Positions 1-13,142 of a stretch of 64,000 bases of DNA are shown piece after piece; the stretch's first letter is position 1, and every line of letters begins with the position of its first letter. A program made the translations under genes and the position numbers. Origin of the DNA: Hymenopellis radicata. Its lineage: Eukaryota; Basidiomycota; Agaricomycetes; Agaricales; Physalacriaceae. The stretch lies in NCBI GenBank assembly GCA_015501595.1, contig JADNRX010000045.1:167129-231128 (forward strand). The letters are read 5' to 3'. Below the pieces are notes generated by a model, which had not been told where the DNA came from, made no database searches, and was given only the letters and a program-made list of their open reading frames with translations.

Positions 1-3000
1 CAACCTGATTAACAGCTATGAGCGCTTACGAAATACGTTCGTCGTCTGTCTTCTCCGTCACTCACTGAGTGAATGGCGTTGGGAACGTGACTAGATGGGG
101 GAACGGATATAGCGTGGCAGGTGCCGAGACCACCCCTACATACACGGGGCTGGGCTTTTGCCTCCATCCTTCGCGAGCCTTGCCAATGCAATACAGCTGT
201 TTGAGTTTGCGGCGACCAAGGGCGGGGAACGGAGGTCTAGCCTCGGTGCGACAATGATCAGCCTTGTTGCCACCCGCCCCCCTCGTCTCCTCCTGTAAGG
301 TCTGACAATGACATTCATATCCACATTCCACATTCTCCTGGGGTCAGTACTCAGGAGAGAGGAATCCCCAAAGTGACGTTGATTGCCAAATGCGAGAAAC
401 CTTTAGGAACAAACAACAAGATTGCGCGCCATGTGAGAGGGGGTAAACAACGGAATATGGACAATTGAAGAAGCCCTGGCTGGGCTCTCGCCAGGAGTCG
501 GTTGTCGTTGCTGTGATGATCCCACTAGAACTGAGAACAAGAAAAAAAGAACTCGCGAGTTGGAAGCCGGTCTCTGCTAGCCGGTGGCTAATCGCACACT
601 TTCAATAAAAAAACTGTCATACCACAGTAACAAACGATCCTTGATTCTCACCCGTCTCGCCTGAGTAAACCGCACAGACATCCGTCCATCCATCCCGCGT
701 GCAGTGGAAATGAAAAAAGACATTAGAGACAAAGATCAAGTTACAGTAATACTGGCACACACGAAACTCTCTAGGCCTTTCGGATCCGACGTCAACAGGA
801 CCCAGGCACCCCAATGCTATTTTTCTTCCGCTTTCGTCATAACCCCAGAATTTTCCCATCCGCTCCGCTTGCGCCGCGATATCCGATGGAGAAAGTGTAG
901 GGTAACAAAGACGCGAGCGTGAATTGCACGCGCGCTTGTAGTGGCACCGTGCACGCACCCTGTAACAGAATCCAGAATCATTGCATAACACCGCACGTAC
1001 AGTATGTCATTGTCAAATGGGTGATGAATCGATGACGCGCGAAGATGTCGAGAGTACTGAGTCTAAGCGCCGAGAACTAGACGGGATCAAGACAGACGTG
1101 ATTGAAATTCGAACTCGACGGTGATCCCATATATCACTCCCGCGCGCCGATTACTTGGTGTAAATCATGATGCTGATGCTGGATAGATATATTTCATGTA
1201 ACCTCATGCTGGAGGTATGCATCGAAGCATCTTCGACGAGCGGGTGGTGAACAAGATCAATCCGAAACTTCATCCTGGGGCGATGGCCGATGACAGCACG
1301 ACGGGTATGGGCAAGACCGAGCTGATTTCCAGAGTGGCCATACAGGACCAGAATGGAGCCGGACCTTGGCGCACTTGGCGAATGCGGGCCTTTTGAGACA
1401 GCGCAATTCACAAGTTCAAAGACCGGGCGAGGCCAGGAAGGAACCCGCCACATGAGAATGGACATGAGATGCCATGGGAGTGAGAATTGCGCGCGCAAGA
1501 AACCAGAGTGGTGCGGTGATAGACCTGTTATGGGCAAGACATGTGGCTCGCAATCTAGTCTGAGAATTCGAACAAGTTTTGTTCTGCGACAAACACTCGC
1601 AAACAAGTCAACAGCATCACGTTCCTGCTTTGACGATGAGTATTCGCTATGTATAGTCTGTCAGTGTCTAGCCTTAGGCGCCTTCGAATGTTCATTCTCT
1701 CGAACGGCGGACTGGACTGTTCTTTCCTTGTCAGGTCTTTCCGATATCTCGCTCGTCTTAACTCTTATCGATCAACCTACTAAGTACTTGGAAACTCTGA
1801 TACATCTGCTTGGAAGGCATCGCACGCATGAATCTATACTCGTCTAGTCAACCGGGAACTGAAACTAAGCTGTTGGCTAACCATGATCTTCTCCCGGCGT
1901 TCGCTGGTATGGAAAGATGAGAGTGATAATCATAGCCAGTCATTGGGATGGTTTTTACACCCCATAGCACCCGAACAACGGATGGCAAGAACCCTCCAAG
2001 TACCGCGAGCTCCCCGGATCCAAAAATCAACGGCCCACAGCTAGTAGTTTGTCATGCCTACATCAGTGTCCGGGCACTCGCCCGACTCAAGGTGTCTGTT
2101 ACCCGCATACCTGTTCGATCGTTCGCCGTTGCATCACTAGCTGAAGGCGTACTACTTCCATTCTCCGGCGCTGATCCGCCGTTCCCGTCTCCACTGCGGG
2201 TGTGTTTAATTTGCCCGGAGCGTGGCGACACGACGCCACATCCGATAGTATGCGAATTTAATCACTCACTCGTGTCCTTGGAGTCGTAATGCTTCAATGG
2301 TACATTCCTACAATTCGATATACTCAGCACTGTTAATGGAGTGCGCTCATGACACGATGCACTCCCTGGATGTCTTTTGCAGACTAGATCGTTTCGTTTC
2401 CTGGCTCTACAGTAGCCGGCTACTCGGGGACGACGGATGTGTATCTAAGCCTCATCGAAATCAAATCGACGACTGTTATGCGACTTCACGCATGGCTCAT
2501 TTGCGCCACTAAATGAATGTGAGACCTACTATCACATTTACTACAAAGAACAGGGCATCGGTTAACGTACTGACTAGTGGAGATGCAGTCTAACCGAACA
2601 AGGAAAGATCCACGTGTATACGAAAGCCATGTCAAGCACAGCCGCGGAGCAGACGGTGGTATCGCAACTTCGGGCCGCTGATGTCGAGTACCTACTTAAT
2701 AGCGTTACGAGCAATGATGGAGAGCGCGTGGATCAAACGAGGTCCGATGAAGATATCAAAAGGCAGCACTGATGAAGGCGTATGTGAGGTAGACAGCGAC
2801 GCATACTATTACTATGAGCTCACACCTTCGGATATCGGTGAAAGTGGATACAGCAATGAATACTTACGATACTTACCATCAGTGGACACAGGTTCAAACC
2901 CAGATGGGCGCCCCGTGCGTAGACATGACGCAGCATGGCGCGGCGCGGACGTGGAGTGCAATGTAGCCAGATGGGCACGACGGCAACGACGCGCCACATG

Positions 3001-6000
3001 ATTGTGGCGCAGTGCGGACTTGCAACCAGCTCAGCGACGTTCGCGCACCGAGCAGCTAAGATCGCGTGAAGCTCGACGCGCATTATCGGCGCAAGTTCCC
3101 TCCTGGAATCACAATGTGAATACGAGGAACCGCGAGCAATCTAATCACTATCTGGCGAGCCGTGGTCACAACGCTTATTGGTGGCCATCAACGAAGCACA
3201 GCATCCGGTGCTTGTCCGACCCCAGCGAGACCGCGATCAGTAGGTGCTTCTCAGACCTGCACGCCTATTCAGGACCGTTTCTATCTGCGTGCCGGGGGCT
3301 GATGTAAGATTCAACAATCGAGGGGATGTCGTTCTTAGAACTCACGGGCTGATCATGGCACAGCAGCGTGTGTAATAAAACATAGCCACATCAATAATCG
3401 AGACAGCAGCCTTTTTGATGCGTTACTGGTGGATTAAGGTTTCATTCGAGCAAATCACCAGGCGTCCGCAAGTGCTAACCTGCGGTCAGCAGCCCTAGTG
3501 ATGAACACATCCGTTCGAGTGACTTGACGATGTACGACATAAGCACGGTAATTGAGGACCCTGCGGTTATTGTTGCACCGTTGAATAAGGTCCTTAGTGA
3601 GGCATGCCTGAGGATGATGGATGTGCTCTAGATGGAGGCGGTCGCGGCTCGTGTATGATAATGTATGCGGTGCAGGTGGATAGCGCAAGTTTCCAAGAAA
3701 AGGAGAGTAGGGCCATCAACTATCGTTGCTAAACCGAGGCCATTCCGACGTTGCCAGCATTTCTTCAGGACGAATCATCGTGCTCAAGGGAAGCAAAGGA
3801 AGCGCAGAGTCAGAGCGTGAGCGAGAGCCCAGACCAGTAGTAAAGCGAATCGAGGACGTTCCTTTGTCGTCGAGAGAGCCATGCATTGAAAACGTTGATA
3901 GTGCGCGCTGTAGACGTCCACACGTGCGAAGAACAATAGTGCCAAATAACGCGCTGTTCAGTTTTCTCCTTTTGCTTCTCTGATCGCTGAAGCCCTTTTG
4001 GTTTGCTTTTTCCACGAACACGTCAATCAAGCTCTCCCCACAGACTTTGGCCACGAATCTGCCGTCAGCCTTCCCCATCCGTATTGTGGGAGAATTCCCT
4101 GTTGTCTGAACGCTTCCTTGCTTGGACAGACTTGTATCGGATCACGAGCTCAAACTCTTCGCGTGACGGTGTCGTTCTCGCTGTCTTCTATCCCCGTGAC
4201 GGTATGCAGTAGCTGTCCTGCCGCAGTCTTCCTCCGGCTCGAAGGAACTCGTAATCTCGGACTTCCTGTATTGGGACAGTTTCCGCCACGTCCATGCTAG
4301 ACATACCACTGCGGCGGAGCATCTTAGTATCTTCTCGACAAGGTTCCTTCCTAGATGACTGCTGTAATGTTGGCACCACCTTTTCATGAGGCCGGACTGG
4401 CACGGTGACCTTCTCGCCTTCCGTCAACCCTCCCCCGTTTCTCCTTTCACAGGTTGATCCGGCGCAGGCCCTAGCTCTAAATTGAGAAATGATAACGGCT
4501 TTGATCATCCCGAACGCGCCGCAACATCTACTCGTGTCCATTCGCTTTTTTCTCGGATGTTCTTCCTCACATCAACGTGGGATCCACCTGGGCTCCGTTG
4601 TCATGAAGCTAATGTCCATGCTTTACTCAAAGCGCCGTTTTCTTCTGCGTCACACAGCTTTGAATCTTGTCCCCCAGTATGTGCTTTAGTGTTTCTCATC
4701 AGATCGTATGTGCTCAATCTGACGACGACCCGGGTGTGTTATGCATAAAATCGATGGGATCTAGTAGCGAAATTCAATCTTTGCAGCAATCGACCGACGG
4801 TGGCAGTGCTTCTGAGCCCAATGAGGATCCCAGACTCAGGCTCTTGATGATAGACGTGGCAGCCGTTCCTCGCACCGCACTGTGGTTCGTCTCTGGTCTG
4901 GTTCACCGCGGGTTGGGCGTACGGCATGCCCATCCTTCCCCTCATGCGGCTATCTCTTTCGGACTCCGCTTAACGCGGGAAAGAGCCTTCCCCTTCTTAC
5001 GATTGTGCCACTCATCCGGAGTCTACACACTTTTCCACGGAGGTTGAATTGTACCCCTAGCAGATTAACGCAGGAAGGTATGGCGTGATGGAGCCCTCGA
5101 CCAGGGTATCCAACGAAACGGTTCGGTGTGCTCTGATGGAGATCTAGAGTATGCCTTACAGTTTTCTGGCATGCGATACTTTACGAGCTGATGTCTCTTC
5201 CTCTCTCCGTAGAGTCCTTTTTTTCAGCTGTCATCTAACTGCATATGACCTCTCCTTGTTCTAGAATCAATATTATTTACGGAATGTGGTGATTCTTGCT
5301 CTCCGTAGCTGTTTATCACTCGATAAAATCACGTAGTACGTCGTACGTGTCCGTGTCGCAAGAAATGCCTTTCCGATAACCGCACAAAGGTTGATCCACA
5401 ATCATGCAGCGACGTTTCCTAGCACGCTGGTACAAGATCTTGTTAGTTTGTTTAGTATGTATTTGAACTAGACTGCAGTAATGTAAGCTTCCGAGGGCCC
5501 GAGCTGCTCCAATAAAGCTCGCATTGTGGCGCTTGAATTGAGATGTCGGTGATACTGTTTCCAGAGTACAGCGTCATCTGCATAGCGGGTCGAACAGTAG
5601 CCCAAGGGGAATAACTTCATAGCTACCAGGAGAAGAAGAAGCATTGTACTAACGGAAGCTTCCATTCTCCGGCCCAGCTGTAGCCTGTTCCTACGAATCC
5701 GAGTCCGAATCGCGCTAATTCCTTGAGATGTTGTCTAGATTATTTGACATCGGATGCCCAACCACATGTCGCTGAAAACGTAGTGCATATGCGTTCTCCC
5801 GTTGAAACAGTCAGGATTGGTAGAAATGATCACGAGCTCGCCACAACCCATCAGAGTTGGGTAGTTAGTTCAACATAGTAACAGAAAGAAGATGCCTAAG
5901 TCTCCAGCCCAGGTACAGTCTGAGGATATGTTTGAGAGACTCAGGATGCCAGTCAGTTTAATGTCCCAATTCGTACAGCAGAGATGTGATGAAAATGCGA

Positions 6001-9000
6001 GTTGGATTCCAGATCAGTAAAAAGCACCAGTCGTGAAGTATAGTACGACAGAAAAACCCCGTACCTGCAAAGATACAAGAAGTAGTAGCCATAGACGAAT
6101 TGTTGGACGAGGAGTAACTTGAAGGAGTCCAGTCAGAACCGGGGTGCTTCTGTGTGAGTGCCGCACTAACGCCAGCATGAGACAGCCTTAGAAATTTTCG
6201 TTGTACGATTGTAGTGAAATTCATCAGTTGTAGTGGGGGCAGTTCGTGACGCGTGCGCCAGAGAGCTGGATAGAGAGAAGCAAGTGCTGGTAGCGACAAA
6301 TAGGATCAAACACTCCCTCCCTCCGATCGTCATTCAACCTTGAAAGGACCCACCATATGGACTCGTCTTCCGCCTTTGAGACTTCCGGCTACTTATTCCT
6401 ACTCCGAGTCTCTCTCTTTTACTCTGGCGTACCTCAATGATAATTACCTCGGTCGCTTCTGCTGCACCTGTATTCGAGCAACTTATGGGCTTCCTTCTCG
6501 ACCATGCTTGACATGGATTGATTTATTATTACCGTATGTCTACAGCGTCCGCACCGCTTGCAGCTCTCATGACCAGCCATCTATACCCTGGTCGTACGGC
6601 ACATTTCCTGTGGTTTCACACTCTGCGCCAATTACACAACAGTTCACAGATGCGACAGGCGGGTCCTATCACACCAGATGGCCAGCCAGAGCGAAATAAA
6701 TGACGCTCCGAAAAGAGAGACGTCCTTACTGCTGTCTGCGTCGGTTTTGTGTGATTATCGTGGCAAAAACGTTCCGTGGCACTACTACGTACGTGACTTC
6801 TTATTAATGTCAATGCAATTGAAACTCATACTTGATCGCGACTTGGACACGTATTTGGCCCCGACGTATCCTTTTACACTCCATATTGATGAAAAGCCGC
6901 ACATCCTCCATTACAGAACACTAGCCGAAGCAGGCTACATCAGCTTCAGGATCAGGCATGGTATCAACGGGTAAGCCTAAGACGGCGGACGGCGGATCAG
7001 CGATGGCGGAGGTCGAAACGCAGATGACTACTATACAGAAGGCAGTCGGACCGTGGATCTGATGAACTAAGTGTGTGGCGCACGCATCCTGTCATGGACA
7101 CCATCCGTTTGAACACGTCCGACCAATGCATCGTTCATGATGAGACGGTGTACAGATTTTTTATCAGACCGATGTCACGGTGCTCATCGCCATGATACCA
7201 CGATGCTCTTGCACGAAAGGTATAATCAGATTCAGTCGAGACCGAGAACACACACGGGAGCGTCTCAGATGTTGAAATGGAGTTATGCGCCACAAGGACT
7301 CTCATTATAGCTGCAAACGGTAGATGGCATGAATCGATGGAACAAAGCCACAGATGCACGATCAGAACCAGCCAGAGAGACGCCTAAGAGGCGCAGTAGA
7401 GCCATGTGGGACAGAGTACGCAGTGGTGCACGCACGGGTGCACTACCTACATGATTGAGGCGACGGGCGCGGAAGACGAACGATATTGATTTCGGATAAC
7501 AATCCGCCTGAGTGCTCCAGATCTTGCCTTCGAGCAGCTGTCAGCACAACTTCCTACTCAGTATAACTCGAGATCTCCAAAGAGTTACTTACCGCCACCT
7601 TCGTGTTGAACACGTCTTCACGCCGCTACCGATACTGCGATGCGGGACTGACGTGAGTGCCCAGAAATGATTCGGCAGCGTATGGATTAGACGCAAGAAG
7701 TGTCAAGCAAACCTATTCGGGGATGAGGATTTTAGAACAAGATCGGACAAAACTCTGTATAGTGAAATTGCGCACAGAAGCACTTAGTTAGGAACATCGA
7801 TAGCCTCGGATCATCTGACGCCAATTATTCTACTCGACTTGGGAGGATAATGAAGCCTGAGCCTCCGTGCAGTAAACTGTAACGGTATTAACGAATACGG
7901 TAGCGCGGTATGACCTGAAAAGATTAGAGGTCATGTGCAAGGTGGACGTACAGACAAATGAAAGGTGAAGCAGGACAGAACAAAGTGATTTCATTAGTTA
8001 CGCCAGAAGGGAGGGAGACCACTACTCGATTCCGCCACGAACACGATGCCTCGCTTCGGGCGGGTCCGATCCCCATTGATTCTGTTCTGGTGCTCAACAG
8101 TCAGACAACTTGCGGTTGGGGGCATCAATAGGCGCGCAATCTAGTAAATTGCTAAGTGAGACGACGAGGAACCGTCTTGCAGGGCAAAGAAAGGAGGCTG
8201 AAAATTTCTCCGTCTTGCCTTGTTTCTCGCTTCGCAAAAATGGAGCGTGTCAAGTCCTCCTCATGACGTTTATCGAGGAACAGTAACATAATTGGAACGG
8301 CGAGGACGAAAGCGGCGGTTGTATGGGCCGGCCGTTATACCATAAGCGATGATTGTGGTCCTGAAGACGGGTAAGTTTGAATGATGGTTCCATAAAGCTG
8401 CGATAAAGGAACCGGGCTTACACAGACATAACCTGACCAATGAGCGGCAACATGAGAGGCCGAACATAGTCACACCGTTTGTAAGCATATTCTTGCATCG
8501 AGAAGAAGGCAACGCAGCCACTGAACACTGGGGCTACTTTTGTGGAACACGTTCAATAGCATGTCCGGAAAGGGATCTTGAAAAGGACATACCTTTTGAT
8601 CGCGCCAGTGATCTACAGGATTCATGACGGATCCGAGTCGCGGTGCCTTTTTGTCGGTCGTGGCCAAACTCCATTCAGCTCACCAATGTCGAGAACGATG
8701 AAAATCAACACGAGCAATAAAGAGAATTTGATATCGTCTTGAATATTGCTAGTTGTGAGGTAACGCGGGAACCTTCCTTTCGGCAGTTTCCTGTGGAGGA
8801 TTGGAATGAATGTATTCAAGAGAATATCTGCGAGTCGTCATGAAGAACATCATCCTGATGAAGGTAGAACTCCAGTCGAACATTTCAGCATGGCGTAGAA
8901 GGCGATACCGGACGGAGCCTATTGGGGTCGTATACTAATCCCACTGTGGGATATCACTTTTTAAAAGTTGCCACGCGTCGAACACTGTTACTGACAGTCT

Positions 9001-11492
9001 CCAGTTCGATAATGATTGATCAAACTGTTGAAGCAAGTATCAATGACGGCAAACACCTAGATCCAGAGCTCAGAAACAGAGTTCAGCACAGAAACATGGC
9101 CTACACACGCGGTCGTCAATATATCCGGCCAGTCAGGCGTTACCCAGGGATTGAACGTGGAAACAGAGAGGGAGCGCGTTATTTACCACTGTTGATGTTG
9201 CATTGTACCCGTCAACAAACCCCGATTTGGTAGCACCGCCTCTCTTTTCATTACAATGTACTCTACGGATATCATGAATGAAGCTGGGGTCCCTGGCATA
9301 TTTCGCTGCATGCACAGCAGCGTTTGGCCCACTCCTCGCCCTGCCTTTTTCGCGGCAGTTACCCGAAGCTTTCCCTGGGACAATAGGATACTGATTCGAC
9401 GATTAATATTCGGCAATCTGCACGAACAAAGGCTAACACCACCCAACTAGCGGCGGTTCCTGTCGACCCATCTCGTGGTTCTTTCCTTTGTCTTAACTTG
9501 GTATCAATTCTTCATACCAATAAAGCAACTCACGTAGATGCGTGCGTCACTCGCTTCACATGTGCTAACGCAAGCGCCTCCATATCTATAAGGTTCGCAA
9601 CTTCCCTTGTTCGGAGATATTCATGCTGTTGCTGTCGATTAATACAGGTCTCCGTGTGTTGCAAGTACCCGTCAAGGAAGGTTCAAATGTAAGGGGATTT
9701 ATCACGATCCTGCTCCCATCATTCTACATCTATTCGGACTGATAGGTTCGGCTGTCTTCAATGGGTGCCCTTTAGTGACTGTCTGCGATCCGCCTAAAAC
9801 TTCCAGCTCCGTCGAACTCGGGGTGAGACTGATGTACGAAATTCCCTTGTTCTCTGCCGCGGAGCTCGAAAATGGTGCCAGAGGGGATATCAGAGAAGGA
9901 CTAGGTTAACTTGACCCGGTCGATGTGATGGTGGACGCTGCCTGCGTGGGGATGAAGTCGGGTACTGCGTTGGTTCTGCGGCGGTTCAAGCGTTTGAGCT
10001 CGGAGTACGTTATTGCTGCATCTTACATATCCGTGCTGAGACCTGATGATGTTTCCCTTCTTGGAACCTGGCAGCCTGAAATGTTCAATTTTGCATTGGC
10101 AATGGCTGATTAATGAATACGGGCTGGCATCATGCCCACACCTTCGATGTGAGCGACCATACCCATATGAAGTGATGCTTCAGAGCCCCACATCTTCTAC
10201 GCGGTCTGCGTATCTGTTTAAACGTTCGCTCGGGGGCAATGCCCACCTCGAGGCAGCTAATGACAGCGGATTGAATTCATTTTTCAGGCGTAATCAAGCT
10301 TCGCATTACAGCAATTCACCCGCATCCTCCAACGTCGAAAGGACGAGAGGCAACCGCTCATGTACAGCCTCGACTGATAAACCGGGAGTCGTATCTTTCT
10401 GGCGATAGTCTACATAGCCCACTTAGCGCATATTGAAGAAGCCTAGTTCACCGAGAGTCTCGGGCATTCGCTTCCACGAGCAACACCATCCGGCCGAAGT
10501 CTGATCAACGTCGGCGCACGTACGATTCGGACTCTTATTGGAGAATCGGAGGGCGGGGAATTGACGACACACCTTTTTTCGCAACTTCCGAGTGGATCGC
10601 TTAGCGCTGAAGTTTTTCGTAAGTGCGTTTGAGTTGTTAGTGCTGGTCGGTCCTTCACGCTACCATCAGCCGTCTACAATATCACCGATGTTCTTTGATA
10701 TAAGGCTGCTTTAGATGTAGGTTTGCAGCCTGTCGGACATCATTCTGCTTCAGTCACCTCCTAATTAAAGTTCTCATTATGAATTACAGTAATCCCCACC
10801 TCCAAGACTTCCGTCACGAACAATATCCCCACGTCAATAGTGCGCCTTCTCTCTTCCATTCCGTCTTTAACTTGGTTACAAATTCGGCAGTTGGATTGGT
10901 CTTCTCTTACTGCATGTGGAGCGCCACTGTGACCCCGAAGGCCGTGTTGTCCGTCTACTGGTTGGGCTTCATCATCTTCTGAATACCGTCAATGTAACAT
11001 CGAACGGCTTTTCAAAATGCTCGGCTTAATGCCGACGACAGCCTCATGTACGGCGGATCGGAGTAGCCCTCACTCGAGCTCTGCGTCCTGGTGAAAAGGA
11101 TCTTTGACAAGCTAGCAATGCAGTTGTGGTCTCTGCACCCGGCGCGTCGTATGATTTGAAGACGAGGCGCAGTTGTTCTTATTTTCGGTATAACTCGTAC
11201 TTAATGCATGCTCTCATCAGTATTTGCTGTAGGATGGTCGACAGGGCTGGCCTCACCCCCACATGTGTATGGATTGATACTTACCGTCACTCATGATCTC
11301 AGAAGTGAGCGCCACACTTCTTTCACTCTGCGGAACTCGGTCCGCATTCTTGGGGTTAGGGTTTAAGGGGACATGGGAATTTGAAACAATTTTGCGATCT
11401 CTTTTTAGACCGTTACCGCCATTCGTTCCGTATGTTCTACGCTTTTCTGGCCCTTGGCCCCCAAGCTCTGACTGAGTCTTTCCTAGCGTCAA
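1..11492. other. Gene-poor stretch, no supportable gene
   Basis: About 11.5 kb with only short ORFs (mostly 60-165 codons) that overlap each other on both strands and show no motif, signal peptide, domain or splice pattern that I recognise. Base composition is roughly balanced, unlike the AT-rich right end of the window. Stretches around 600-1,000, 1,150-1,850 and 3,700-5,050 have the longest open frames, but opposing frames are equally open, so none can be preferred. I see no terminal repeats or tandem arrays here. It may be old, mutated transposon sequence or plain intergenic DNA; the sequence alone does not decide. Confidence 0.6.
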
Positions 11493-13142
11493 ATGTCCTG
11501 TCAATCATGCGGTTTTGACGGAAAGGAGACTCGGATCGCATCGCTTGCCTTCCCACCCACGCTTGTTGCACGCATCGAGGATCTGCTTCGCTGCAATGAA
11601 TATCCGTTTGGCCCAGAGAGGGGGGATCTAGAACACATCGTTCGCACCGGGCGCGAGTCATCCAAGGCCCTCACCGAAAGGATCGCTGTGATGCAAAAGA
11701 CCTTGGACACGTTCAAAGCGGATGTAGGCGTCGTTGATTCGCTCGTCAAGCGAATCGCTCCTATTCTGCATCCAGTTCGCGGTGTCCCTCGGGAGATCCT
11801 GTCGGAAATTTTCATCGCGTTGGCGCAAGCTACGCCGGTGCCCGCGTATGAGGAGCTTCGCCAAGGAACTTTCGAGGATAGCTTGCTGAAAACGCACCCG
11901 GCGTGGGTTGTCTCAAAAGTCTCATCTGAATGGAGGCGCGCTGCGTTGGCGACGCCCCAGCTTTGGACGCAGGTCGCTTTGTCCTTCGATGAGTACCCCA
12001 ACAGCATGTCGGCGACATTTCTCCTCGACCGCTATCTCTCGCGTTCTGCCAACCGGCCGTTGTCGGTATACATTTTCGGCTCTATGGACGATACATTAGA
12101 GTCCAGTCGGGCCTTCCCTACTCTCCTCTTGACATGCCACCGATGGAAGTCGGTCAACATATCCATCCCGGTCAAAGGGTACCGCCTCTTTGACTCCTCG
12201 CCTAGTCCGTTCAGAGTCTTGCAGGAGGTTCTGGTTGATTTCCAAGACGCGCATTTGCACCTCACTGGAAGTCCCATCATGGCTTTTGGGGACGCCCCCG
12301 CGCTTCGTTCTATTGTCACCGGAGACGTATCTGCGTTTGCCACTCGCTTTGGCCTCCCCGCAAAACAGATTCTGCACTACCATGCCCTTGGGGGTGGTGC
12401 ATTGTATACGAACAATAGTATGAATCTTCACGTAGTTCAGCACCTCTCGTCCTCCCTCAGATCAGCGCAAATCACGCTTGGGGCAGAAGAACCCGCCACA
12501 CTGTCTTCCTTTACTGCGCCAGAGTTGAGGACACTGAAACTTCGTGGTCCCGGCCAGGCTATCCAGGACTTTTGCGGCAAACTCGCTGTCCCGGCCCTGG
12601 AGACCTACCACTTCTTTTCAAACGATAAACTTTCTGCAGTCATTTCTCCTTTGGCAGGATCATCGCTCATCATGCTGCATGGTCAGTCTGTGGTAGACGT
12701 GTCCGTGACGATGCACGCTGGAGACGTGGAGGACGTAATTGCGTTGAAGAAAATGCTCGGCGAGCTGAGCGGTCTGAAGAGATTGGAGATCTACTTTGAA
12801 GGGTGCGACATTTCGGGTGCATGTACCGAGTTGATTACGACGAAGGAGAGGCCAGTGGTTCCGTCATTGGAGGTGCTTCGTTTCGCATGCAAGTATATCC
12901 ATGCAGACGACGCAGCTATTTCCCTAACGGAGACGTTCACTGACATGCTCACGTCTCGCCGCTCTGGCATAGAAGGCGTGCAGGAGTTAAAATCTTTAAT
13001 CGTGGACTATGCGAGTGGGGTCATGCGTGACGAGGTCTGGGAAGCGTTTGAAGCATTCCGACTTAACGGGTTAGATGGCCAGATACGCTTCGAACCGAGT
13101 CCCGAGTTGGTGATAGAACATTCGGACGACCATATCGCATAG
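11493..13142 (+). CDS. F-box-like protein with coiled-coil lead-in (549 aa)
   Basis: Single-exon gene, ATG at 11493. F-box proteins act as substrate receptors of SCF-type E3 ubiquitin ligases, with the F-box binding Skp1. Residues 1-10 carry a Cys pair (CQSC), as is common in this Agaricomycete family. Residues about 45-88 are heptad-like (ESSKALTERIAVMQKTLD). Residues 89-112 read APILHPVRGVPREILSEIF, the usual start of the F-box-like motif. The F-box region continues to about residue 155 with WVVSKVSSEWRRAALATPQLW, the classic 'C/S..WR..A...P.LW' end of the motif. The remaining ~390 residues are Leu-rich without a sharp repeat, as expected for a divergent LRR substrate domain. The reading frame is intact and needs no intron. 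The substrate cannot be told. Similar in plan to the gene at 20858, but clearly not a recent copy. Confidence 0.85.
   Translation: MSCQSCGFDGKETRIASLAFPPTLVARIEDLLRCNEYPFGPERGDLEHIVRTGRESSKALTERIAVMQKTLDTFKADVGVVDSLVKRIAPILHPVRGVPREILSEIFIALAQATPVPAYEELRQGTFEDSLLKTHPAWVVSKVSSEWRRAALATPQLWTQVALSFDEYPNSMSATFLLDRYLSRSANRPLSVYIFGSMDDTLESSRAFPTLLLTCHRWKSVNISIPVKGYRLFDSSPSPFRVLQEVLVDFQDAHLHLTGSPIMAFGDAPALRSIVTGDVSAFATRFGLPAKQILHYHALGGGALYTNNSMNLHVVQHLSSSLRSAQITLGAEEPATLSSFTAPELRTLKLRGPGQAIQDFCGKLAVPALETYHFFSNDKLSAVISPLAGSSLIMLHGQSVVDVSVTMHAGDVEDVIALKKMLGELSGLKRLEIYFEGCDISGACTELITTKERPVVPSLEVLRFACKYIHADDAAISLTETFTDMLTSRRSGIEGVQELKSLIVDYASGVMRDEVWEAFEAFRLNGLDGQIRFEPSPELVIEHSDDHIA

Noticed and set aside
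617..991. 124-codon minus-strand ORF with CRV..C..R patterns
   Set aside because: The opposite strand is also open, no domain or splice logic, likely chance.
1151..1847. Overlapping 151- and 164-codon ORFs on opposite strands
   Set aside because: Neither strand shows recognisable protein features; cannot choose one.
2888..2904. tRNA T-loop-like GGTTCAAACCC
   Set aside because: No acceptor stem, anticodon arm or D-arm around it.
4667..5047. 126-codon plus-strand ORF
   Set aside because: No motif, no intron structure, composition like its non-coding surroundings.
11351..11372. Interstitial telomere-like GGGTTAGGGTTTA
   Set aside because: Only about one and a half TTAGGG units; too short to mean a former telomere.
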